Source: Leucosporidium creatinivorum | Taxonomy: Eukaryota > Basidiomycota > Microbotryomycetes > Leucosporidiales > Leucosporidiaceae | Direction of reading: 5' to 3' | NCBI GenBank assembly: GCA_001600635.1 | Contig: BCKL01000005.1 | Location: 809,350-873,349 of the forward strand | Length of the DNA stretch: 64,000 bases | Shown here: one piece after another, positions 1 through 11,610 of the stretch | How the letters are laid out: each line of letters opens with the position of its first letter | Numbering within the stretch: the stretch's first letter is position 1 | Notes under the pieces: generated by a model | What the model was told of the DNA's origin: nothing | Seen by the model: the letters and a program-made list of their open reading frames with translations, nothing else | Database searches by the model: none | Position numbers and translations under genes: made by a program

Positions 1-46
1 TGCTACAGCTTATAGCTATACTGTAGAGCTGACCCTTGCTTTGCAG

Positions 47-3000
47 AGGAATGCGGCGACCCCGACGACGAAGCTCGCGCCCTCGCAACGGAGCTCCTCC
101 CCTCCATCCTCACCGAGAACTTCACCCAGATCCTCCTCGACTCGTTCGTCGCTCGTACCCAAGCTCCCCTACCCGACTCTATCCGCTCGTCGAAGGAGCA
201 CTCGCTTTTCTGGACCAAGGAGCTCATCCGCGAGCAGAAGGCCCTCCTCGAACTCGTCTTCCTCGTATTCTACTTCCCCCTTCCCGCCGACGGACCACGG
301 CTCATCCAAGTCCTCGATGTCATCGCCAAGACGGAGTGGGGACAGCGCCAGGAGATGTTCGGCTACTTCGACAAGGAGACTCAGACCCTCGTCCGAGAAA
401 TCGGCGACCTCCTCCAGATCATTGCGATCGAGGCGTTCAACCTGGAGGCGGCGATGCAGCAGGACTACCCCATCCCAGCGCCAGGAGAGAAGGACCTCGA
501 CCCCAAGAGCGTCTACCACGCCAACAACCTTCGCACCATCAACGACCGAGTCGAGGCGCTCGTTCGGCTCGACGGCGAGAAGTCGTCGCCGGTACTGCTC
601 GGCTGGGCGTTCCTCCTCTCCCGCGTTACCAACTCGCTCGTGGACCGAGGAGTACCAGAAGCCTACCACGACTTTGCTACCCAAGCTCTTCGCGTCGAGG
701 TCTCCTCCTCAAGCGTCTCACGGACATCAGCCCAGCCTCTCTTCCAACTCTACGCCGCCCATGCTCTCGCACCATCCTCCTCCCTCTTCGCCACCCTCCT
801 GTCGACGCTCTCCTCGCCGCTCCTCGTCTCGCCGCCCCTCGTCAGCCTCTCCAGCGAGCCGAACGTGATTGGCTACCTCTCCGTCATCCGAGGGCTCGTC
901 AGCTCCCTCCCTCTCCTCGTTCGCCTTTCCTTCCTCAACTCGGAGCAGTTCGCCTCTTTCACCGACGTCTTCGCCTCCCTCTTCGGCAACGCGGGCTCGG
1001 CGGAGCTCTGCGCTGCCTTCTGGCGCGACAACGACGGCGATGAGGATGGCATGGATCAGCCACGGTCGGCGCAGTCTGCTGCGGAGGCAGATATTGTCGC
1101 TTTGGCGCAATCGAGGTTTCCGGTGCAGTTTGGAGGGCTCGTCAGCATCGTGAGGGCCCTCTGCGCCGGAGTGGCAGGCTCGCTCGGGAGCGTCGATGCG
1201 GAAGAGTCGCTCGAGGACGACGAGACGGCCCTCGTAGCTCGGCGATGCGCCACGAGCGCTTTCCGCTACCTCGCCCACCTCCCTTCCCTCACCCACATCG
1301 TCCCCTCGGCACCCTCCGTCACTCCCCTCCCTTATGAAGTCGCCACCTACCCCGAGATCTCCTACCGCGTCACGAGGCCCATCGCCGTCTCAAGGAATCT
1401 CAGCGTCCCCGTCGGCACGACTGGACGACTTGTCAGTCCTGAAGGCAGCAAGCCGGTCGTCGTCGCCTGGGAGCTCGAGTGGTCGGGATGGCAGCTCTTT
1501 GGCGATGTGCTCGAGACCTACGCCAACGTGCGCAAGCCGGCCGCCAGCGCGGACGTATTCGGAGGCGAGGCGTCGACGAGCTCGTTGCCCATCGAGTGGG
1601 AGAGCGACGAGGAGCAGGAGAAGGACGTCATCGCCGTGCTCGACATCTTCCGCCTCACTCTGAGGAACGACCCTTCGCTCGGCAAGTCGCTGGTGGAGCA
1701 CCTCGAGTCCGGTACAGCCAAAGGACCTCGGTACGACTTCGTCGAGATCCTCTTCAAGATCCTCGAGCGGGCACTCTCGGTCGCTCGCAACATTCCCACC
1801 AAGCTCGTCTCCTCCCTCCTCGACCTCATCGCCGCCCTCCTCCCTACCTACCCCGGCGGCTGCTGGACTTTCCTCCGCGGCTCGACCCTCCTCTTCCCCT
1901 CGACCTCGACCTCCGCCGGCTGGAACCAGGACGCCTCGCGCCACGCCATCCTCCAGAGCGAGAAACTCGCCGGCTCCTACCCCATCACCCTCTCCCTCCT
2001 CTCCCTTGTCCGCGCCCTCGTCCTCGAGGAGCAAGTCGCCTCATGCACCGTCGGTCCCGACTTCCGCGACATCAAGCAAGGAGTGCTGGTCCGCGCGCTC
2101 AGCTGGGTGCGAGACGAGATGTGGCCTGCCTACTCGGCTTGGCGATTCGTCGACTTGGCGGAGAAGTACGAGATGGCCAACCGGATGGTGTCGATCTACC
2201 GTCTCGTGCTCGAGGACGGCGAGCTCTCGCCTACCACCGCCCAAGGACAGTTCAACCCCATCGCCACGGTCGTCGTCGAGTCTCTCCTCACTCGCGCAAC
2301 CGTCGGTCAACTCGTCCCCCTCCTCTCCACCATCGCCGCTGGCCCCGAGCCCATCATCACCCTCCGGAAGGCCATGCGCTACGCCGACGCTCAGGTCTCG
2401 GAGGACCTCGTCGAAGGCTCGCTGGAGCTCGTTCGCAAGCTCCTCAGGATCCGTCGCCGGATCAGCGGCAGCACGTCGTCGCTGTTGGAGAAGCTCGCTC
2501 TCTCGCAAACCATGCCCGAGGGCTTGAGCCACTCGACGATGGGCGCAGGAGGTCGAGGCGAGCTACTCGAGACGCTGTCGAGGTACATCATTGCTCCCAT
2601 CGACACCAAGGCGTCGATCCAGGCCACCAAGGTCATCACCCTGCTGTGCTTGGGATCGAGCGAGTGGCAGCCGAGGCCGCCGAGCTTGATTGCTCTCCTC
2701 GGAGGGTCGGAGAAGGCAGAGAGCCTCGTCACGGCCATTCTGGCCATCGCGTCGGACCCGTTGGCGGATGAGGACCTGCAGGTCGCAATCTGGGATTTGG
2801 TGAGTCGTGCGAAGAGCAGCTCGGCGAAGGCATAAAGCTGACCCTCACCTCAGATCTCGGCCATCGTCGAGACTCAGCCAGGCTTGGCCATCCTCCTCGT
2901 TACTGGACGTCACTACCCCTTCGGCGCCGACGCTGCAAAGCAGGACAAGGGCAAGGGCAAGGCCACTTCGCAAGAGGTCGTCTCGGCGGCTGAGGAGTCG

Positions 3001-5725
3001 GCTCGCGCTCTCGCCAAGACGCTCGCTCCTTCTCCCTTCAAACCACTTCCCCGTACGGCTGTTGGCGTCGCTCTCGAGACGGTCGGAACCTGGACCGATT
3101 CCTGGGAGGCCCACCCTGCCCTCCTCGCCGCCGTCATGCGCTTCTTCGACTTTGCCTTCCAGCACCTCGTCGACTACGGTACGGCTCTCGACGACTTCCG
3201 TGGACGCACCGAGCCATGGGAGCAGTTTGTCAAGATTGCCTTCAAGAGCCCCGGCGAGGGAGAGCCGGACGACGACGAGGGAACGAGGACCTACTGCCAT
3301 CGCATGATGGCCAAGGCGCACGCCGTTCGCATTCTCGCCCTCGACATCCAGTTCGCCATGACCCGACCCAAGCCCGAAGGAGCGACGAGCGCCAAAGCCC
3401 TCCTCAAGGCCCTTGCCAGTCAGGCTCAGCTCTCAAGCGCCCTGCACGCCGCCGTCGAGACGTCTTGCGCCCCCAACCTTCACGCCGGCATCTTCGACAT
3501 TGTCCACGAGTCCTTCCCCGGCGTCGATGTCGATGCTCTTCGCCTCCCGCCATCATCCCATCCTCTCGACGACTCACGCGAGTACGGCAGCGGCTACCTC
3601 TACTCCCTCCCCGTCCTCCGCCGCAAGCTCGATGGCTTCATCGCGGAGCACACCTCGATGGTGCAGCTGGACGACCTCAGCGATGTCATCCATCAAGTCA
3701 GCCTCCTCAACCTCAACTTCGCCATGGTCGACGCCCAAATCTCCAACACTCGCTCGTGGCGTCAACTCCTCGAGATCGTCCTTCCTCTCATCCGCCGAGA
3801 CCCAGCCGCCTCGGCCACTCTGCTCGAGGTCACGCCCGACCTGGTCGCCAAGCAGGTCGCCGACGAGGAGCGCGACGGCAAGATCATTCTCGCCGTGCAA
3901 GACGAGCGCCTCTCCATCCTCCTCACCCTCGTCGAAGTGCTCCAAGGACTCTCGGCGACCAAGGCCAAGGACAAGCTCGTCAACCTTCTCGACGAGGTCA
4001 GCCGCATCTTCGCCAGCCCGACTCTTCAGCCGCTCGAGTCGGTCGCTCGGAGGACCACCCACTCGTTCCACCTCACCCTCTTCCGCATCGCCTACTTCGT
4101 CTTCCGCAAGCTCAACAGCTTCGGTAGCGTCGGCCGCGACTTCTTCTCGGCGGAGCAGAAGTCGTCGCTCAGCCAGTCGACCGAGATTATCCTCCGCGTC
4201 ATGCTCATGGCCACTCGCGACATCTTCGTCCTCGCCCGCGCCCGCAAGGACCGCGAGACCGAACAAGACCTCTCCCTCGCCGTCTCGGTCGTTTCGCAGA
4301 TCGTCGCATCGCCGTTCCTCCCTTCCCCCTCGGTCTGGCTCGCCCATTGCCAGTCGATCGACCTCTTCCGCTGCGCCTTCGAGGTCTTCGTCTACATGGA
4401 GCACCTCGGCGATGGACGTCCCCTGTACGCCCAACATGTCCTCGACCTCTGCCTCGCCATGGCCGCCTCCACTCCTCGTGCCGCCGAGCTGATGGCTCTA
4501 GAAGGACTCATGACCGCCCTCACCAACAACGCTCTCACTGCGTCGGCCGAAGCAGGCGCCATCAGGGTGCTGTCGGAGGAAGGAGGAGGCCGGACCGCCC
4601 AGCACGAGCTTTGGACGTCGATGCTCGCGCTCGTCGTCTCTCTCGTCTCGGCGCTCGGCGAGTCGACGCAGTTTGTCGAGCAGGAGGTCACTGGCTTCGT
4701 GCGCCTGTACGGAGCGCAGATCGCCGCCGCCCTCAGCTGGGACACCGAGACGAGCCTCACCCTCCCCGGCCTCGAGGAGCTGTCGACGTCCCTCTCCCTC
4801 ATGCACGGCCTCATCCACCGCTCCAGCGTCTCCGCCTCTTCAACTCGCAAACCTACCGCTGGATCTCCTGCAGCCGCCACTGCCGAGGTCGCTGGCCATT
4901 TCGCCGAGCAGGCGCTGAACCTCCTTCAACACATCGTCTACGCCATCCTCCATCCCAATCACCTCGCCAACCTCATCGAGCCCACCTCGCCCGAAGAGCG
5001 CGCATGGATCGAGAAGGATACGACCGCCATGGATGCGGGAGAGGACCTCAGCAAGAAGCCCGTCGTCGCCGGCGTAACGCTCGCGTTGGTACAGCTCGCC
5101 AGGGTCATCGTCGACAGCTTGCTGGGCTACACCAAGGCATTTGAGACGCTTCTGCGGGAACCGAGCGAGTGGAGGGTTGATCGTGCCATCGTCATGCCGG
5201 TGAGTACCGCTCTTTTCTGACCTCGCCGAGCTGCCGCTAACAGTTCCTCTCCTCTCTCCTCAGACCGCCGCCGTCAGCTCCAACCAGAAGACTTCCATTG
5301 GCACTTTCTTCGACCTCGCCTCCTTCTGCCAGGACACCCTTCGCACTGCCGCTCCTCCCGCTCCTTCGGCCGACGCCGCTCCCTCCCCAGCATCGGCTCT
5401 CACCCCTCTACCTTCCTACTCGGCCGGTCTCATGCGCCAAAACGCCTCTCAAATCCTCGAGGGCATCCTCGTCGTCTCGGCCACTCAACTCGCGCTGTGG
5501 ATGTTCACCGACGCGCCATCCTCGGCTTCCGCTTCCGCCGCTGATGTACGGCGGGCAACGGCGACGATGCGCCGGGAGATCACCACTGAGCTCTCTGGGG
5601 ACCTGGTCGCCGTGCTGGAGAAGGCGAGTGGTGGGAAGGGAGGCAAGGAGGCCGTCGGCGTTAGTGGAGAGCTGTTGAAAGTGTTGAAGGGCTTTGTGCA
5701 GGCGAGGTTGTTGATTGAGGAGTAG
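47..5725 (+). CDS. NUP188: Nucleoporin Nup188 (5' end outside window)
   Basis: Large scaffold nucleoporin of the inner ring of the nuclear pore complex. The visible exons are 47-2799, 2854-5199 and 5264-5725, all in frame across the introns; the first begins after a CTGAC...TTGCAG acceptor, so at least one upstream exon is missing. About 1,850 residues are visible, close to the usual family length, so little is lost. The protein is almost wholly alpha-helical. Around residues 430-490 of the visible part a beta-rich stretch (starting near SYRVTRPIAV, ending near WELEWSGWQLFGD) matches the SH3-like insertion that separates Nup188 from its relative Nup192/Nup205. The C-terminus ends QARLLIEE. 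Family assignment is by recognition of this architecture, not by alignment. The last 30 coding bases are echoed at about 8523. Confidence 0.82.
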
Positions 5726-5779
5726 GGGAGTGCGTTTAGCAGGTAAATCCATACACTGGTACAATTTCTTGCTGTGCTT

Positions 5780-5816
5780 TGGCCTCTGAGAGCCTCTGAG
5801 AGCCTCTGAGAGACTT
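5780..5816. repeat. Short tandem repeat in spacer
   Basis: The unit GCCTCTGAGA is repeated three times in tandem, with a partial unit before it, in the 150-bp spacer between NUP188 and the next gene. It lies upstream of the start at 5876 and is probably part of that gene's 5' UTR or promoter. No function can be assigned. Confidence 0.7.
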
Positions 5817-5875
5817 GACCTCTTCGTTCCCCACCCCTCTGCTCTTCGACTCTCCCCTCTCGCTCAACGCGCACC

Positions 5876-6676
5876 ATGTCTCTCGATATCGACACGCCGC
5901 TTCTTCCGCCGGATATACTCCTTCTACTCCGCTCCTGGATCCAATCTCGCGATGCTCCCTGGTACCAGGAGCTCGAGCAGGTCTACCAAACGCTCTCTCC
6001 CCAAGTCGACTGGGAGGAGCTCGTGGCCCGAGCTGCAGCGCTGGCGCGGGACCATACATTACTGGAAGCATACCTCAGTCGCAGTGGTGCGCTCAGTAGG
6101 CTGGCCACCGGAGTTGGGACCAAGGTCGATCAGGCGCAAGCTAGGCTAGTCAACAGGATGCGAGCCGTGCTGAGAGCTGTCGCCAAGGGTGGCCTTCTCC
6201 GTAGGTACTCCAGGTGGGAGTCGCAAGTATGTAGCTGACCCTGCTCTACATCTACAGTAATCTACACCCGGCGCAACAGCTACCTCCGCTTCCGCTTCGG
6301 CACTTCAGGCCTCGAGACTGAGGACGACATCGCAATGGCGTTTAGGGACCTTCCTTCCCTCCCCATGATGTCTACACCTGACCGAAGGACCCACTTCAAA
6401 GGTAATCTTACTCGTCTCCGACGATATACTCGAAGCCCATGCCATCGCTTCAGAGACTTCGGCATCACCTTCCCCTCGCCTCCGCAGTTCCACCACGCAT
6501 CCACCGTTCCCAATGCGTTCGCAATGGACTCTGCTTCATGTAAGCCCAATAAAGGGTGGCTTGGACGGCTGGGAGAGAGGGTCTGGGGACGTAAGGCTAC
6601 GCCGACCGAGCGTTGCGCTGAGGAGAGGGACGAGCAATGGGCTAGAGCGAGGGAGGATAGCAGGACTGTACTGTGA
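5876..6676 (+). CDS. Orphan protein of 247 residues
   Basis: Two exons, 5876-6200 and 6258-6676, joined in frame by a 57-nt intron (GTAGGT...GTAGCTGACC...TCTACAG). The ATG follows a CT-rich leader and the context CACCATG. The first exon encodes an acidic, Leu/Trp-rich helical segment (LLLLRSWIQSRDAPWYQELE); the second becomes basic and Pro/Ser-rich and ends in a charged stretch. There is no signal peptide or clear membrane span. I do not recognise the family. It sits inside the stretch bounded by the NUP188 tail and its echo at 8523, so it may have arrived with the duplicated segment. The exon structure is consistent but nothing else proves expression. Confidence 0.5.
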
Positions 6677-7460
6677 CGCTGCAAAAGCTTGAGACAAAGT
6701 ATGATAGGCCTCGTGGCGCCTTTGAGAACCGCGGCAGCAGCTTGCCTCCCTCTCTCATGGCCAACGCATCAGCGCCGAGAAGCACGCCTCGCTCGGGCCA
6801 CAAAATGAATTGCAGGACTTCCGTCGCTCTGCTCTTTGCCCCCGCACTACGACCTCGGCGCCGCAACTGCTTTTTCTTCGGCGGTGAGTCGGGCGAACCT
6901 GGGATCGGTAATCGCTGGCGGGCGAGTGACGGGGAGCTGGCGCATTGGTTCTCACAGCTACGCTTCCCGTACGTTTGTCTTTCTCTTTCCGTCGACCCAG
7001 GTCGACAGCAGCTTAGGCTGCCCCTCTCAGGAGGGAGTCTCAGGACTTCGCCGAGCCCAGGCTCATCGCGCTCAGGCGTAGGCGCTGAGGCGCTGGTCTT
7101 CCGACACCGAGGGAACGCTCTCAGGAGATTTTGATACTCAGGTAGCCACCCTCGACCTGGCTCAGTGCCGATGTAGCGGGGGTCAATCGCTGACCTTGCT
7201 TCACCTTCGCTTTTGCAGCTCCTTCTTCTTCCCATCATTCGACCTTTTCTGTCTCTTTTCGAGACGCATGTAGTAGTCTGGTAGGCCTCTCATTCCTCTC
7301 CGGCTCCCGAGTCGCCTGCTCACACTCTTGTATCGACTCAGGTCGTCCCCATCGAGCGACCAGCCGGTGAGGCTCGCTGGTCTGGCAAGCTCGCTGGCGA
7401 GGCTTGTGACAGAGGTTTGCAAGGCATCTCGAGCTGAGCCTGACACTTCCCTCTCTGCAG
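6677..7460. other. Non-coding spacer
   Basis: No convincing gene on either strand. Open frames exist, as expected in GC-rich DNA, but they lack the codon pattern, start context and intron signals of the neighbours. A possible donor at about 7361 (GTGAGGCTCG) resembles the intron start of the parent gene at 43949-46604, so homology to that gene may begin within its intron here. Confidence 0.5.
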
Positions 7461-8528
7461 TGGTCACCTACCATCTTCGCACCTGCAATCCCCTCTTCGA
7501 AACGATCCTCTCGGCGACGTTCCTTCGCACGCTGCAGTCGCTTCAGTTTCTCGTCAGTGATAGCAATTTCTCGCTCGTCGACTTCGAAAAGGCGTCCCTC
7601 AAGGTGAGCTTTTGCTTAGCTCGACGTCTGCTCAGAGCTGCTCGCTAATCTGTTACATCTCGCAAGGGTATCTCGACCGAGCTCGCTCGCTCGCGCCACG
7701 CCCTGACTGTGCTGGAAAAGCTGTCCATCGGAAAGGTGAGCTAGCCAATTTGATTCCCTCGACCGAAAGCTGACCTTTCTGGCTCTCAGATTCTCGAACG
7801 ACACCCGCCAAAAGGCTCCTTCACCCTCCCCAAGCGAGCCGCCCTCAACGTGATCACCCTCGGCCACTCACCACTCGTCTTTGGCGTTCTTCGATCCCTG
7901 ATCCACTACCTTCTCACCGTCTCCGAGCACCCTTACTCGACTCTGCACCCCGGTGTCGGTTCTTTGACCAGGAAGGAGGAGTGGGAGTGAGTTGAACTGC
8001 GTTCATGTTCCACGCTCTAAGGCTGACCATTGTCTACCTTGACAGATGGCTCGACCGTCCTGAGTTCTGCAAGATCACCATCGCCGAGACTCGCCCTTCA
8101 TGCTCCGGCGTTGTCCTTGCAGAACGACTGCACGCCGTCGTCGAGCAGTCGGGCGAGCGGGCGAAGGAGTTGAGAGAGATGTCGAGGCCAAGCGGACCGG
8201 AGGGGCTGGCGCAGGGGATCAAGGAGAGGATAAAAGACAGGAAGAAGCTTGAGTGGGGCAGTGAAGCGGGAAGTGAGGCGAGCGAGGAGCTTTCGGCTCG
8301 CTCCACGATTTGATCAGCTCGGTCGACTCGCCGAACTCGTCTACCAAGGTGAGATGGCTTTTGACGCCTCGGCACCATATCTCGTAAACTCACCTCTTCA
8401 TCTCGCAGCTCTCCATCGAAGTCATCCCCGACGCCGCCATCGTCCTCGCTCTTCGTTCCTCACCGCCGAGCGACATCATCGTCCTCATCCCCGCCGAGTG
8501 TATCCTACCCGGCGATTCCAACGCAGGC
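7461..8528 (+). pseudogene. Truncated, decayed copy of the gene at 43949-46604
   Basis: Five exon blocks (7461-7603, 7667-7735, 7790-7986, 8046-8348, 8409-8523) reproduce five consecutive exons of the minus-strand gene at 43949-46604, with introns at the same places. By hand counting, exon identity rises from about 85% in the first two blocks to about 95% in the last two; introns are more divergent. The amino-terminal half and the last exons of the parent are absent. A 4-bp loss near 8290 (parent GAGGATGGAGC, copy GAGGAGC) shifts the frame and gives an early stop at 8311-8313. After GGCGATTCCAA the similarity stops and sequence resembling the NUP188 3' end begins. It is a host-gene duplicate, not a mobile element. 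A residual or fused transcript cannot be excluded. Confidence 0.85.
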
Positions 8529-8561
8529 GAGGTTATTGATCGAGGAGTAGGGAGTTTGTTT
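8523..8561 (+). repeat. Echo of the NUP188 3' end
   Basis: GCAGGCGAGGTTATTGATCG and the bases after it match the NUP188 terminus at 5699-5738, with two substitutions in the first 29 positions and then a one-base gap. Read in the NUP188 frame it would encode QARLLIEE and a stop, and both substitutions are synonymous in that frame. It directly abuts the truncated gene copy and marks one edge of a rearranged segment. Confidence 0.75.
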
Positions 8562-8823
8562 GAGTAGTAATAGAAGGTAGACCTTATGAACGTCCCCGCC
8601 CTTCGTGAGCATCGACCTCCCTGAGAGATCGCTCGGCTTTGCTCCTCTTCGCTCGCGCTCGAGCGCTCGCCGCTGCTTGTACTTGAAGGCGATCCTGATC
8701 GTTGCAACGAGTCCACGACGTGGAGGTGAAATATACTAGCACACAAGAGGGACGGACAAACAGAGAGGGAGAGGAGAACGGCAGCGGTAGAGCTAGACAA
8801 GGAGGCGGGGAGGAGGATGGGAT

Positions 8824-11148
8824 CTAAGCCTGTCGCCGAGAAACGTAAGGAGGCAGCTCGGCGGCGTATTTGGGTAGCTCGGGGCAGTTCGGCATGAAGG
8901 AGTTTTGGCCATCGTCCTCGGGCTTGAAAGCGAAGAAGGGGTGTTTGAGCGCGTCGTCGATGGTGATGCGGTCCTCGGCGCGCCACTTGAGCAGTCCTTC
9001 GAGGAGCTCGAGGAACCGGTCCTTCATGGTGTTGGGTTCGCCGATGATTTTCTGTGGTGCAGGGAACGGTCAGCGACAGCGCGAGAGTTTGAGGAAGAGA
9101 GCGAGAGCGGCAGAGAGCGCGAGACTCACCTGCAACGGCTTCATCGAGGCGACAAACTTCTTGCTCTGTTTTGATGTCGTTGCCGTCTGAGGGAAGTGGA
9201 GGGAAGCCTTGGTGCGGCCTGCTGGAGGGTTGAACCACTGCGCCCGCTCGGTGTTCTCAGCTTTCCTGCTCACCCAGGAAGAATAAGTCAGCGATGCGCG
9301 GCAGGAGGGGGTGTAAGTAGGATCGTACCTCCAGGCCGCATCGGCGTAGGAAGACGGCATCTTGCCGAAGACCCTCTCCATCATGGCGAGATGCTCGAGG
9401 TTCTCATGCGTTTGGAAGAGCGCCTCGCCGGTGACGAACTCGACGAGGATGCAGCCGATGGACCAAAGATCGCAGCGATGATCCCAGCCGAGGCCTGCGA
9501 AGAGAAGCAACGTCAGCGAATCGCTGCAAGCCGAGCCTCAGCAAGCGAGCTCACCGAGGATGATCTCGGGCGCGCGATAATGCCGAGTCGAGACGACGGT
9601 AGCGTGGTAGTCGTCGTCCCTTGTAGCACTCCCAAAGTCGATGAGATGGATCGTCGTGTCTCGGAGCACCTTGCGCGACTTCTTGGTGATCTTCTCGGCG
9701 AGCGATGAACGAAGGTCAGCGGCCTGCGACGACGGCGATAGTACCAAGGCGAGCACATACCGGGTCGAACATCATGTCCGAGGCCGTATCCTGCAGCAGA
9801 ATGTTCTCCGGTTTGAGGTCGGTGTGGACGTAGCGTTTCCGATGCACAACTGCGCGAGGAGACGAACGCCGAAGATTAGCGGAGCTCGCGCGGTGCGGAT
9901 GGGAGAGCACGAAGCGACGTACATCCGACACTAGTGAGCAGTTGCCGAGCAAATGAATGAACGTGGCTGTAAGGGAAGGGGCTGTACTGGTTCTCCTTGA
10001 GGAAGTCGAAGACCGAAGGACCGAGCAGCGGCGTAGCGAAGCAGACGTGACCGACGTGCTCGAATTGCTTGATGAGGGGGATGCATTTGCTGTAGTAGAG
10101 CGGTTCGTCAGCATCCCCACTCTGACGGAGCCGAAAGAGGAAGCCCGAAACCTACAAGTCATTGTCCGGATCCGCCTTCTTCAGCATCTCGAGGACCCTG
10201 GCCTCGACACGACTGGCCTCGCGGTACTTGGGGACGTTGCGACTGTCGAGGGGAAGCGGTCAGCGTCTGTCCTCCCGTCCCCAGCGCCCTACGATAAGCG
10301 ACCGAGGGCTCACATGATCTTGACGGCGAAGTTGCCCTTCTTCGACTTGTGTGTTGCCGCGACAACCTTGCCAAAGGTCCCTTGGCCCAGGAGCCTACTG
10401 ATGGTAACTATACGAGTGCACGGCCGTCAGCGTTCGATGAAAGCAGCGAAACGTGAAGCAGCGACGAGACTCACATTCGCCCACAGTCGCTCCTGGCCGA
10501 ACGATGTAGTGACCCTCCTTGTCGCACACCGGCTGCTCGTCTGCTGGCCGCGACTTTTGTGAAGGACGATGGCCCGACTGTGAAAGCACCAGAGAGCATC
10601 AGCCACGACTCGGACGCAAGGCCTTCGCTGGCCGAGAAAGAAGGGAGAGGCTGTAGACTCACCGCTCGGTCGCTGCTCCGTTCCGTGTAGTCCTCGTAAG
10701 GGTCCTGTCCATGCTTGCGCTTGTTCTTGCTCGAGCTCCCGGAAGCAGCGGCGCCGTTGACGTTGTTGGCGTGGTAGGCTGGCGGAGGCTGCTTCGCCCG
10801 CGAGCTAGACGAGCTCGAGGCGACGTAAGGGTTGTCGGAGATGTGGACTCCATCGCTCTTGCGCCGTTTTGCTGCTGGCTCGGCGGCTCCTGCTCCTCCG
10901 TAGTGAGCGCCGCTACCGGACGCGAGAGCACCTGCTGCAGCGGCGCCAGGCTCAGGTGTGGGAGTGTCCTCGATGGTGATGACCTCTTGGCCGTTCTGGA
11001 GCTGCTCTACGCTGTAGTATGTTGATGAGGGAGCTTGCCGAGAGTTGTAGCCTGCTCGGTTGGTGGCGGCGTAGGGCGCTCCTCGTCGAGCTGAGGTGGT
11101 CGGCCGTTGAGGCTCTGGCCGTGAGCGTGGTACAGCTTTGGCGCTCAT
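8824..11148 (-). CDS. LAMMER-family dual-specificity protein kinase (CLK/Kns1/Lkh1)
   Basis: Ten exons join in frame: 11148-10663, 10577-10475, 10407-10314, 10242-10156, 10089-9923, 9849-9761, 9693-9555, 9494-9329, 9265-9130, 9051-8824 (564 residues). The first about 170 residues are low-complexity, Ser/Ala-rich, with a basic KRRK. The kinase domain follows: glycine loop LGQGTFGKV, catalytic lysine in FAVKII, catalytic loop [15 protein letters not shown], activation segment [13 protein letters not shown], and the family-defining EHLAMMER in subdomain X. These kinases phosphorylate SR-type and other nuclear proteins, and in fungi affect stress response, flocculation and splicing. The long disordered N-terminus and short C-terminus are normal for the family. 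The stop at 8824-8826 follows SRRQA. Confidence 0.93.
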
Positions 11149-11610
11149 CTAGACTCGATGCTGTAGCTTGGTACGGCCAGGGCGAGATGACGACGAGGCG
11201 AGAAGATGGGGGGATCGTCGCTGCTGGTGCTGGCGAGTTGGAACGGCGAGGATGAGGTACAGAAGGGCCGGAGTAGACTGGGCTGCTGTCCTAGAAGATC
11301 TGTAGGGCGGTGAGCTGCTCGAGCGAGTCGAGCAGAGGGTGTGGGAGGACAAAGACAGCAGCGAGAGGGCTCAGCGCTGGCACTAGCACTGCGTCAAGGG
11401 CTCTCAGACTTCTTTACCTCAATAGTCTTGGTGGTACTCTCGGTGGAAGGGTAGATGTACCGACTAGTACTCGTCCGCTTAGTCGATTCAGATTTGCTGA
11501 GGTGAAGTCTGAGAGCCAGCGAGCGAGCTCTTCGCAAGGCTCCGAGTACCGGAAAGCAGTCTCGTTCATAGGCGAGCTCGACGATGGCCGAATAGCAGGT
11601 TCTATACATC

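Noticed and set aside
1390-2034. Long antisense frame inside NUP188, and similar antisense frames over most coding exons
   Set aside because: They mirror codon-biased sense exons, are low-complexity and do not continue across intron boundaries.
6642-7238. Long minus-strand open frame of about 200 codons
   Set aside because: Basic, Arg/Ser/Pro-rich composition typical of chance frames in GC-rich DNA; no domain and no splice signals.
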